Both the position numbers and the translations under genes were made by a program. The notes beneath the pieces were generated by a model. That model saw only the letters and a program-made list of their open reading frames with translations. It had not been told where the DNA came from and did not search any database. Shown here piece by piece: positions 1 through 6,318 of a DNA stretch of 8,296 nucleotides (positions are counted from its first letter, which is position 1; each line of letters starts with the position of its first letter). Source of the stretch: CAKQOE01 sp963627215 (GTDB lineage: Bacteria > Bacillota > Clostridia > Peptostreptococcales > Anaerovoracaceae); the NCBI GenBank assembly GCA_963627215.1, contig CAVGAH010000092.1, positions 1 to 8,296 on the forward strand, in the 5' to 3' direction.

Positions 1-1429
1 GCGCCATATCTATCGAATGCACAGCAGCGTTCAGCATGTCTTCTTCTGCTTCGCATCTGCTTCGCTGCGACCACATCCTTGCGCTCATAGCGCTTTCGTC
101 TACCTGTTTATACGCAGAGAGCGCTTCGGCATACCTGCCTGTGCTGAAAAATATTTCTGCCATATCTGACGGACGTATACTTTCAAACTTTCTGTTTTCA
201 ACTATATTAAAATCAATATCTTTTATGAGATGCTCGGCGCGCACATGCAGCGGCGAATTTTCTCCGACTGATATAAATACCTCGCGCGCTTCCGGCTCTT
301 TCTTCATGAGGTAGAGAGCCATCGCCTTTTTAAATTTGAGCAGCTCTGAGCGGCTGTATTCCTGTGACCTCTTCACGAGCTCATAATACGCCTCTGTGAG
401 CCTGCCCCTTTTTATAAGCGCATCAGTCTCCTTAACGACTTCTATCGCAGCCGACTCTTCATTGTCGAGATAATTCCTCTTTACGTCTGCAGCTTCAGCC
501 TTTTCAGGCTCATATTCAACATAATCAGGCTCAAATTCAGCAAGAAGTCTCTTTCTTTCCTCCGCAGCCTCACGGCTGCCCGCATCATCAGCGCCGTTCC
601 TTTGCGCTCTGTCATAATAAAAGAAGGCGTCCTCATTCTTTCCCTGAGCTTCAAGTACACGACCCTTTAGCAGACACGCATCAGCTCTTTCATGACCAAG
701 GTCGAGCATTACATCTGCAATATAATCAGCCTTCTGTATATCATCGTTTTTAAGATATATCATGCCGAGCGGATAATACGCTTCATAGCATTTATAATTG
801 TCGGCTATGGCATTTTCCAGACGCTGTGCGGCTGCTTCTGTGTCAGATTCATTGCATGCAGCTCTCATGCTGTCGCGCACCTTTGACCTGAACGGAAGCA
901 TATCTCTTACAACATCAACACCGCCTGTACACTTTACATCAGCAAGCTTTTTTCTCATGTCCAGCACGTCGGGATGCGTAGGGCAAAAGCTGCTGAGACT
1001 GTTCATTGCCTTTTCCGCAAGATATATCTGACCTTTTTCGAGATATCTCTCTGCTGACTCTGCAGCTTCCATAATATGCCTTATATCTTCATCGGAGCTG
1101 TCTGACGATATGTACGCGTATCTGAGCGGTTCTTCTGTGCTCATCCTGTCGAGGATGCTGTTTACCGCAGCATTACTGTAAATATCAGAAAGCATTACAG
1201 GTCTGTTTTTTATGTCAGCTGCATTGCATACAGCTCGCCATACCTTTGACGGTACATATTCATGTGTGAGCATGAAATCTACTACCTGAACTGCAGTTTC
1301 GTCAGGCTCCTCGCTGTAAGCCTCCCTTACCGCCTTTTTCCAAGGCTCAGGGTCTATTCTTGAACGAAAATCATTGTATATGCCTTCGAGCGTTTTCTTT
1401 AACTTTTTTAAAATTCCATTGTTACCCAT
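1..1429 (-). CDS. TPR-repeat protein, C-terminus beyond the left edge
   Basis: A continuous frame of 476 visible codons runs from ATG at 1429 to the left edge without a stop. There is no signal peptide or membrane segment, so it is probably cytosolic. The N-terminus is basic (MGNNGILKKLKK). The rest is alpha-helical with degenerate tetratricopeptide repeats, clearest around residues 195-280 (a YYPLGMIYLKNDDIQKA unit followed by ACLLKGRVLEAQGKNEDAFFYY). Further helical pairs lie at about 115-148, 330-360 and 420-450 (FFSTGRYAEALSAYKQ). An acidic, less ordered linker lies at about 296-328. The start is supported by TAAGGAG 8 nt upstream. TPR proteins are protein-interaction scaffolds; no partner or specific function can be named. 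It is divergent from the germination operon and separated from it by 150 bp. Confident as a gene and as TPR-like; role unknown. Confidence 0.85.
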   Translation of the reverse strand, partial: MGNNGILKKLKKTLEGIYNDFRSRIDPEPWKKAVREAYSEEPDETAVQVVDFMLTHEYVPSKVWRAVCNAADIKNRPVMLSDIYSNAAVNSILDRMSTEEPLRYAYISSDSSDEDIRHIMEAAESAERYLEKGQIYLAEKAMNSLSSFCPTHPDVLDMRKKLADVKCTGGVDVVRDMLPFRSKVRDSMRAACNESDTEAAAQRLENAIADNYKCYEAYYPLGMIYLKNDDIQKADYIADVMLDLGHERADACLLKGRVLEAQGKNEDAFFYYDRAQRNGADDAGSREAAEERKRLLAEFEPDYVEYEPEKAEAADVKRNYLDNEESAAIEVVKETDALIKRGRLTEAYYELVKRSQEYSRSELLKFKKAMALYLMKKEPEAREVFISVGENSPLHVRAEHLIKDIDFNIVENRKFESIRPSDMAEIFFSTGRYAEALSAYKQVDESAMSARMWSQRSRCEAEEDMLNAAVHSIDMA

Positions 1430-1437
1430 AGTAGTGT

Positions 1438-1444
1438 CTCCTTA
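1438..1444 (-). promoter_or_regulatory. Shine-Dalgarno site of the TPR gene
   Basis: Read on the minus strand this is TAAGGAG, 8 nt before the ATG at 1429. It is a near-consensus ribosome binding site and fixes the start of the TPR gene. Confidence 0.8.
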
Positions 1445-1462
1445 CCCTGTTCTAATCTGTTA

Positions 1463-1471
1463 AGTATAACA
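1463..1471 (-). promoter_or_regulatory. Extended -10 promoter (housekeeping sigma type) for the TPR gene
   Basis: On the minus strand the sequence reads TGTTATACT: a TATACT -10 box (1463-1468) with the TG of an extended -10 one base upstream. No good TTGACA-like -35 is present at 16-18 nt spacing; the hexamer at 17 nt is ATAAAT. Transcription would start near 1456 and give a leader of about 27 nt containing the Shine-Dalgarno site. Inferred from consensus only. Confidence 0.55.
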
Positions 1472-1482
1472 CAAAAGTTCAT

Positions 1483-1513
1483 TGAATTTATATATTAAAA
1501 TGAGGACATACTA
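1483..1513 (+). promoter_or_regulatory. Forespore sigma-G/sigma-F type promoter of the germination operon
   Basis: TGAATT (1483-1488) matches the TGAATA-like -35 of forespore sigma factors in five of six positions. It is followed after 18 nt by CATACTA (1507-1513), identical to the sigma-G -10 consensus as known from Bacillus. The overlapping GGACATACT (1504-1512) also fits the sigma-F -10 pattern GGNNANANT, with a 15-nt spacer. Transcription would begin near 1520, leaving a leader of about 60 nt before the first germination gene. Known gerA-type operons are sigma-G dependent, which agrees with the position. Confidence 0.75.
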
Positions 1514-1566
1514 CTATAGGCACAGCTATTTTTCCTTAAAACATCATTAAGATATATCATATATAC

Positions 1567-1570
1567 GAGG
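1567..1570 (+). promoter_or_regulatory. Shine-Dalgarno site of the gerAA-type gene
   Basis: GAGG lies 9 nt before the ATG at 1580 in an AT-rich leader. It is moderate in strength and the only candidate upstream of this start. Confidence 0.6.
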
Positions 1571-1579
1571 TTTCATAAA

Positions 1580-3130
1580 ATGAACAGAAATATTCCCGTT
1601 TCATCTTCACTCGAAGCAAATCTGAAGCGTATATCAGACATATTCAACGGAGATAAAACAATAAAAATAAGGCGCTTTTCTTCGCCTGCCGTTCCCGGAC
1701 TCCGCGCCGGTGTTGTATTTGTTGACGGTCTTTCAAGCGACCTGATAATAAATCAGAATATAATAGCGCCGCTCGTCCGTTTCAGCGGCGAGCTTCACGC
1801 CACTCCTGGCGAAAGTCTGATAAAAGCCGTATCTGAAAATATCCTCTTCGGCGATGACATATCGTTTTCATCGGACTTAGACCAATTGATAGACGCCGCG
1901 CTCACAGGCGATGCTGTAATGTTTGCAGACAACTGCAACGAAGGCATCGTCATAGCCGCTAAAAGCTGGTCGCTGCGCTCAGTTGACGAGCCTGACTCAG
2001 AGCGCGTTATATCCGGTCCTCACGAAGGATTTACAGAATCTGTAATTCAAAATCTTTCTCTCATACGCCGCCGGATAACTAATACAGGACTGAAATATGA
2101 ATTTTTTCAGGTAGGCGTCAGGACAAAGACTGTCGTCTGCATGTGCTTCATGGACGGACTTGCTGACGAAAAGATACTGTCAGACCTGCGAAGCCGCATA
2201 AATTCAATAAATATAGACTGCATATTTGACGCAGAATATATAGAAGAGATAATAAAGGACGGGCGCTATTCGCTCTTTAAAACTACAGGCTCGACACAGC
2301 GCCCCGATGTCGTTGCAGCAAAGCTGATGGAGGGGCGCGCCGCGCTCATAATAAACGGCTCACCGGTCGCAGTCACAGTACCGTATGTTTTTATGGAATA
2401 TTTCCACTCGCCTGATGATTACTACAGTGACGCATATTATGCGACATTTAACCGTCTGCTCAGGCTCGTCGGATTTTTCATGACTATAAGCCTTCCTGCT
2501 ATATACCTCGCTTTAGTCACATTCCACCATGAAATGCTCCCTGTAAAAACTCTGCTCTCGGCCGCGCAGTCGCGTACCGGAATGCCGATGTCGACACTAT
2601 GCGAGATAGTCATACTGATAATCATATTTGAAATGATCCGCGAAGGCAGCGCAAAAATCCCATCGAGCATAGGCACTGCATTCTCGATAGTCGGAGGGAT
2701 CGTCCTGGGACAGGCGTCAGTCGACGCTAACTTCGTCAGCCTTCCTATAGTAATAATAGTCGCGTTCACAGGCATAACAGGCATGATAGTCCCGCAGCTG
2801 AAGGGTCCCGTACTTTTCCTTCGCTTTATGCTGTTGCTTTTCGCTGACATAATGGGACTTTTCGGATTTATGCTCGGCATGATGTATATACTCTTTATGA
2901 TCTGCTCGCTCGAATCCTTCGGTATATCATACACATCCCTCACATCTCACGACCTGAGACAGGCTCTGACAGACACATTTATACGCCGCCCGTGGCCCGA
3001 CATGAGAAAGCGCCCGGCTGTAGGCAGCCGCAACATTATACGCCAGAGACCAGTAGAAGAAACGCATGATTCCGAAAACAGCAGCGGCTCCGAAAAGGTC
3101 GACAATCGAGGTAATGATAAAAATGAATAA
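1580..3130 (+). CDS. gerAA: Spore germination protein, GerA/SpoVAF family (A subunit)
   Basis: 516 aa, close to the usual 480-520 of the family. The N-terminal soluble half (about residues 10-285) carries family landmarks: FVDGLSSD (47-54), the GPHEGF segment (146-151, GPREGF in most relatives) followed by ESVIQNLSLIRRRI, CMCFMDGLADEKI (about 187-199) and the EGRAALIINGSPVAVTVP strand (251-268). The C-terminal half holds about five membrane segments between 294 and 443, including LPAIYLALVTFHHEMLP (305-321), the REG..KIPSSIG loop (354-365) and SIVGGIVLGQASVDA (369-383). The end is the typical SFGISYTSL...RRPWPDMRKRP stretch plus a hydrophilic tail. In the family the A subunit joins B and C subunits in a germinant receptor of the inner spore membrane; recent work proposes that it forms the ion channel. 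It leads an operon behind a sigma-G type promoter. The ligand cannot be predicted. Confidence 0.95.
   Translation: MNRNIPVSSSLEANLKRISDIFNGDKTIKIRRFSSPAVPGLRAGVVFVDGLSSDLIINQNIIAPLVRFSGELHATPGESLIKAVSENILFGDDISFSSDLDQLIDAALTGDAVMFADNCNEGIVIAAKSWSLRSVDEPDSERVISGPHEGFTESVIQNLSLIRRRITNTGLKYEFFQVGVRTKTVVCMCFMDGLADEKILSDLRSRINSINIDCIFDAEYIEEIIKDGRYSLFKTTGSTQRPDVVAAKLMEGRAALIINGSPVAVTVPYVFMEYFHSPDDYYSDAYYATFNRLLRLVGFFMTISLPAIYLALVTFHHEMLPVKTLLSAAQSRTGMPMSTLCEIVILIIIFEMIREGSAKIPSSIGTAFSIVGGIVLGQASVDANFVSLPIVIIVAFTGITGMIVPQLKGPVLFLRFMLLLFADIMGLFGFMLGMMYILFMICSLESFGISYTSLTSHDLRQALTDTFIRRPWPDMRKRPAVGSRNIIRQRPVEETHDSENSSGSEKVDNRGNDKNE
3108..3111 (+). promoter_or_regulatory. Shine-Dalgarno site deciding the start of the gerAC-type gene
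   Basis: GAGG inside the 3' end of the upstream gene lies 11 nt before the ATG at 3123 but only 2 nt before the in-frame ATG at 3114. The spacing favours 3123, which overlaps the upstream stop by 8 bp and suggests translational coupling. Confidence 0.55.
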
Positions 3131-3836
3131 TTTATCATATGCAAATATTCACAGTTCAAACGAATGTTTTTTGCACGGCCTCGCGCGCCCGGCGCGCACA
3201 CTGTCGCTCCTGCTCATTCCTGCAGTCATAACCGTTTTATCACTGTCGCTCACCGGCTGCGCCGGCAGAGAGCTCGACAGCATAGCGATAGTCACATGCC
3301 TTGAAGTAACTGCCGATGACAGCGCTTATCATGTGCAGGCTGAGATCGTCAGGCTGTACGATACAGAAAGCGAGCCGGGACAGGATACAGAAATAATAGC
3401 AGCGTCAGGAAGCAGCCTCAGACAGTGCATCGACAATCTTAATGAAGCTGAGGTCCTGCACATATATCTCGGGCATCTGCGGCTCATAATTTTCGATAAA
3501 GCCTTCCTTGATTCGATATCGCACTCTGAAATAGAGGATATCATAAGCTTCGCCGTCGAGAACCATGAGCTGCGCTTCAATACGGCTGTCGCTGCGTCCG
3601 CTGATGAGCTCGGCATGGCCATAAGCGGAGAGAGCGCTTCGACCGGAAACCGCGGTATAGACCTCAGCGAGCGCATACGCAGTCTGGACGTCCGTTCTGA
3701 GCTTTGCGACATTATAAATCATGCAGACGGCGAAGCGGAGCCTGTCAGGATGCCTGTTATCACAGTATCTGAAATGAACGGCAAGAGCATCGCTGTAGTA
3801 AAAACTGATGAACGCTATATATTAAATTTACAGTAA
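3123..3836 (+). CDS. gerAC: Ger(x)C-type spore germination lipoprotein, N-terminal domain only
   Basis: 237 aa from the chosen ATG, which follows GAGG by 11 nt and overlaps the end of the A-subunit gene by 8 bp. Residues about 26-45 are a hydrophobic signal segment ending in LTGC, a clear lipobox with C46 as the lipidated cysteine; the n-region before it is rather long. The mature part begins GCAGRELDSIAIVTCLEVT, the typical start of Ger(x)C proteins ('RELd.lgiv.g...D'). It continues through the usual N-terminal domain with LNEAEVLHIYLGHLRLIIFDKAF and a final IAVVKTDERYIL strand. Family members usually have about 350-400 residues, with a second C-terminal domain after this strand; here the stop comes at that boundary. 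The C subunit is lipid-anchored on the outer face of the inner spore membrane and is normally needed for receptor function. Family call sure; whether it is functional is less certain. Confidence 0.88.
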   Translation: MNNLSYANIHSSNECFLHGLARPARTLSLLLIPAVITVLSLSLTGCAGRELDSIAIVTCLEVTADDSAYHVQAEIVRLYDTESEPGQDTEIIAASGSSLRQCIDNLNEAEVLHIYLGHLRLIIFDKAFLDSISHSEIEDIISFAVENHELRFNTAVAASADELGMAISGESASTGNRGIDLSERIRSLDVRSELCDIINHADGEAEPVRMPVITVSEMNGKSIAVVKTDERYILNLQ

Positions 3837-3841
3837 TTTTT

Positions 3842-3866
3842 AATAATTTATTTTAAATATATTATT
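3842..3866 (+). repeat. AT-only imperfect palindrome between the C and B germination genes
   Basis: AATAATTTATTT (3842-3853) and AAATATATTATT (3855-3866) are inverted copies pairing at 11 of 12 positions around a single central base. The repeat fills most of the 57-bp gap between the two genes and lies just upstream of the next ribosome binding site (AAAGGAAG, 3877-3884). It lacks the GC stem of an intrinsic terminator. Its role, if any, is unknown. Confidence 0.5.
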
Positions 3867-3876
3867 CATATACCTG

Positions 3877-3884
3877 AAAGGAAG
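3877..3884 (+). promoter_or_regulatory. Shine-Dalgarno site of the gerAB-type gene
   Basis: AAAGGAAG lies 9 nt before the ATG at 3894. It is the strongest ribosome binding site of the three germination genes and supports this start over the internal ATG at 3945. Confidence 0.7.
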
Positions 3885-3893
3885 CCTGATAAT

Positions 3894-4778
3894 ATGCGAC
3901 ACAACAGCATCCTATTCTCGCGCCCCGAGCCCGGCGTACTGAGCATGTATGAAAAAATATCAGTCTGCATCATATTTATGTCGGACGCTGTCATCATGAC
4001 AGGAAGATTTTCTGCTGCAGGCACTGCAGACTGGCTGGCCGCGCTGGCCGGCGCTTTTATAAGTATTCCGTTCATAATTTCAGCTTCATTTATAATACGA
4101 AGATACGGAAGCAGTATGCTCATGCGGAGCCTTGCTGTATTTTTTTCGGCTTTTGCCGTTCTGATATCGCTTTACGTATTTTCTGACTTTGTAAAAACAT
4201 GCGTCGTTCCTGAGATAAATATCCTGCTCATACCTGCCGGCATACTTGTAACTGCCTTCTACTCAGCATTTCGCACCATGAATACTCTGTGCCGTGCCGT
4301 TCACATGATAATGCCCGCAGTCGTAATTTTCTGCACAGCTGCGCTCATAATAGCTTCAACGTGCTTCCGTACAGATAATATAACGGGCAGCGCTTTTCTG
4401 CCGCCTCTTAAGGCCGCATCAGCCGCGGCTGTCCTTGCCGTCGTATATACTGTAAAAGGCATGCTGCTTCTTTATCTTTTTTCCTTCGGAAAGAGCCTTA
4501 GAAACGACTGCGCTGCTGTGTGCGCGGGGACGCTCGTATATGGGGCTGTTATATCGCTTATGCTTTTCATAGCGCTCGGCGTGCTCGGTGCAGGACTTTA
4601 CAGCAGGCTGACATATCCTCTGTATTATCCTCTGGGGCTTACAAGCATCGGTGACTATTTCGAGCGTACTGACATTATTTCAGTTATAATATTCATGATA
4701 ATGCTCGTTTTTAAGACGGGTATATTTATTCGAATAATACTCGTCGCATGCAGCGTCAGGAAACAAGCTCATTTATAA
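3894..4778 (+). CDS. gerAB: GerAB-type spore germination permease, short at the C-terminus
   Basis: 294 aa with about eight membrane segments (roughly residues 20-36, 48-68, 78-97, 109-124, 137-155, 172-195, 209-235, 262-285). It belongs to the endospore germination permease family of the APC superfamily. The matches are diagnostic: ISVCIIFMSDAVIM near the N-terminus, FSDFVKTCVVPEINILLI (96-113), FRTMNTLCRAVHMIMPAVVI (126-145, the 'G...iaR..ei..P' region), and YPLGLTSIGDYFERTDIIS (245-263, 'l..i..g.f.eR.D.i'). Usual members have about 365 residues and ten helices; this one ends after the eighth, and no continuation exists in another frame downstream. In the family the B subunit binds the germinant. 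The gene follows the C-subunit gene by 57 bp, giving the order A-C-B. Its last 23 bp overlap the convergent DUF6382 gene. Family call strong; functionality uncertain because of the missing end. Confidence 0.88.
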   Translation: MRHNSILFSRPEPGVLSMYEKISVCIIFMSDAVIMTGRFSAAGTADWLAALAGAFISIPFIISASFIIRRYGSSMLMRSLAVFFSAFAVLISLYVFSDFVKTCVVPEINILLIPAGILVTAFYSAFRTMNTLCRAVHMIMPAVVIFCTAALIIASTCFRTDNITGSAFLPPLKAASAAAVLAVVYTVKGMLLLYLFSFGKSLRNDCAAVCAGTLVYGAVISLMLFIALGVLGAGLYSRLTYPLYYPLGLTSIGDYFERTDIISVIIFMIMLVFKTGIFIRIILVACSVRKQAHL

Positions 4779-5547
4779 ACTCACGTATATGTCTCTTTAT
4801 TACGCCGCTCGCCCCGTATTCCGCAGGCTCCTCCCTTACTGCCGGATGCTTATCGATCTCTGCGGCAGCACTGAATCTGTCGTATGAAAAAACTGTGTTT
4901 ACAGGAGCTGCCGGGTCAGTCGATGCAGTACGCGCTTCATCGGCTTTTATATCAGAAGAGACATTAAATGTCCTTCTCATCGCTTCTTCTGTCAGAGCTA
5001 TCATTTCATGTATATCATTTTCATTTTCAAGTATTTTGCTGCGATATTCGTTAAGCGCATCGCGATGCAGCATGCCGAAGCCGCACATTCTTTCTGCCTG
5101 CTCGGTCAGCATCACTGTCTCGCTCCCGATCGAGCTTTCACGGCTGAAGCCCGGCAGATACATGAGTTTAACGCTTCCGTTCATCTCTGAAAAAAATATA
5201 TTCTCACGTTTGAGGCTTATCTCATTTTCCGGTATAAGATAATTTCCACAGTCACGCACAGCCTTAAGTATACTGAGTATCACCCCAAGAAATGACTGCA
5301 TGCTGTCAGCTGCCCTTGCAATATATTCGTCAAACCTGCTCATTCCTGCCGTTATATAAAAAATATCAGCGCCGTCTCCCTCAAAAATGCACCGCATACC
5401 TACGAGCGAGCCGCACATATTGCCGAATATCACTCTCTTTTCATACTCGCCCGGCACGAGATTGTCGTATGATATATGTATGACCTTATCATCAGACGAT
5501 ACCTGCTGGATATTTCTGTCATATAATTTCATATTGCTTCCCATCAT
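4756..5547 (-). CDS. DUF6382-type protein of the tad cluster, without FHA domain
   Basis: 263 aa from ATG at 5547. This start is chosen because GGAGGT (5555-5560) sits 7 nt upstream; a longer GTG reading from 5568 would place that site inside the gene. Residues about 20-190 resemble DUF6382, a domain found in Firmicutes proteins near tad pilus genes: CGSLVGMRCIFEGDGADIFY, a long middle helix (FLGVILSILKAV), then GNYLIPENEISLKRENIFF and VKLMYLPG (127-134), equivalent to the family's 'YLl....i.l....iy......f.YlPg'. Relatives often carry a C-terminal FHA phosphopeptide-binding domain; here residues 200-263 are a disordered-looking, Ala/Glu-rich tail with no FHA features. No signal or membrane segment, so cytosolic. 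It is the last gene of the minus-strand cluster, 1 bp after the TadE-like gene, and its end overlaps the permease gene. Exact biochemical role unknown. Confidence 0.75.
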   Translation of the reverse strand: MMGSNMKLYDRNIQQVSSDDKVIHISYDNLVPGEYEKRVIFGNMCGSLVGMRCIFEGDGADIFYITAGMSRFDEYIARAADSMQSFLGVILSILKAVRDCGNYLIPENEISLKRENIFFSEMNGSVKLMYLPGFSRESSIGSETVMLTEQAERMCGFGMLHRDALNEYRSKILENENDIHEMIALTEEAMRRTFNVSSDIKADEARTASTDPAAPVNTVFSYDRFSAAAEIDKHPAVREEPAEYGASGVIKRHIREFINELVS

Positions 5548-5548
5548 C

Positions 5549-6313
5549 TTACTTACCTCCACACACACTGCACGGGCTGTAATTCTTTATCACAGCATCT
5601 GCCCTGTCCATATCTATAACGTACTTGTCTACAGAATTACATCCGGAATTATGATATGAGCCACCGTACCTGAAAATGTATACCGTGCTCCCGCTGCTTT
5701 CATTTCCGTCTGCGCACAACGGACACGGCTTGTATTTTTTCCTTATTTCTGAATCGAGCGTCGTTTCGACTGCATATGAGTTTACGTATCTGCAGCCCGT
5801 TCCGTGATACCTTCCTCCCGCCCGCGGAAATACGCAGACGACGTTTCCGTCCTCATCGGCAGCCATGCGCTCGAAACCGAACGGAGCAGCTCCCGATATC
5901 TCCTTGCCGCTCCAGTTTCTTACAACTATAGCGTTGCTTACTGCGGCATTTTTTACAAATGCAGCAGGGACTGCTATTTTCGTATCATAGTCGAAGCTGA
6001 TCTTATACAGCCGGTCTATGCCGTCGTAAGCGTCTGCAATACCTGTCGGAAGCCACGAGATATCAAGCCTGCTCCTGTCAAGTCCTGCCGTTCCTGCTGC
6101 ATTCCCTGCGCCCGGAAGCAGCGGCGCCGTCATCTGAGCAGACGCCTCGCGAACTTCATTTTCTACAGTACTGAAAACTATTATGTCTGTATGGCATATT
6201 CGCACTATATAAATAAGCGTCACGACGGCTATTATGAACACGGGCAGCATAACGGCCGCTTCTGTAATAATGCTTCCTCTTTTTCCCTGTGTTTTTATTC
6301 CAATACATATCAC
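5549..6313 (-). CDS. TadE-like pseudopilin with two C-terminal Cys/His modules
   Basis: 254 aa. The N-terminus has a prepilin-type site: basic KR, then G13 before S14, with Glu at +5 (RGSIITEAA), followed by the hydrophobic helix VMLPVFIIAVVTLIYIVRI (21-39). This is the TadE pattern of minor pseudopilins of tad pili; a prepilin peptidase would cut after G13 and leave the rest outside the cell. After a linker, two copies of one module follow: H170, C174, C197, C200 and H221, C225, C248, C251, each YH-x3-C-x22-C-x2-C with a preceding V.(V/I)F strand and a PC..C ending. The pattern resembles the C-terminal metal-binding motif of Ada-like and some nuclease proteins, so zinc binding is plausible but unproven. 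The start is GTG at 6313, 5 nt after the upstream stop; its ribosome site (AGAGTGG) is poorly spaced, so the first residues are uncertain. The stop codon abuts the next gene. Confidence 0.82.
   Translation of the reverse strand: MICIGIKTQGKRGSIITEAAVMLPVFIIAVVTLIYIVRICHTDIIVFSTVENEVREASAQMTAPLLPGAGNAAGTAGLDRSRLDISWLPTGIADAYDGIDRLYKISFDYDTKIAVPAAFVKNAAVSNAIVVRNWSGKEISGAAPFGFERMAADEDGNVVCVFPRAGGRYHGTGCRYVNSYAVETTLDSEIRKKYKPCPLCADGNESSGSTVYIFRYGGSYHNSGCNSVDKYVIDMDRADAVIKNYSPCSVCGGK
5555..5560 (-). promoter_or_regulatory. Shine-Dalgarno site deciding the start of the DUF6382 gene
   Basis: GGAGGT on the minus strand is a full consensus site. It encodes the final Gly-Gly of the upstream TadE-like protein and lies 7 nt before the paired ATGATG at 5547. 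It argues against the longer GTG start at 5568 and for translational coupling. Confidence 0.75.
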
Positions 6314-6318
6314 CCACT

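Noticed and set aside
2437..2943. Minus-strand open frame of 168 codons inside the gerAA-type gene.
   Set aside because: It is the reverse shadow of the conserved membrane region, with no family features and no ribosome site.
3066..3122. Longer start for the lipoprotein gene (ATG at 3066 or 3114).
   Set aside because: The 3066 ATG lies deep in the upstream gene without a ribosome site, and 3114 is only 2 nt from GAGG. ATG 3123 has the workable spacing.
3867..3875. Possible sigma-E-like -10 (CATATACCT) before the permease gene.
   Set aside because: No matching -35 box occurs at the expected spacing, and the element lies in very AT-rich sequence where chance matches are common.
4839..4868. 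Possible terminator hairpin (CTGCCG ... CGGCAG) after the permease gene.
   Set aside because: The stem is only 6 bp with an 18-nt loop and no T run, and it lies within the DUF6382 coding region.
4748..5242. Plus-strand open frame that might continue the short permease.
   Set aside because: It is antisense to the DUF6382 gene, has no membrane helices like those missing from the permease, and has no ribosome site.
5548..5568. Longer GTG start for the DUF6382 gene at 5568.
   Set aside because: It would place the consensus GGAGGT inside the coding region and overlap the TadE-like gene; ATG 5547 lies 7 nt after that site.
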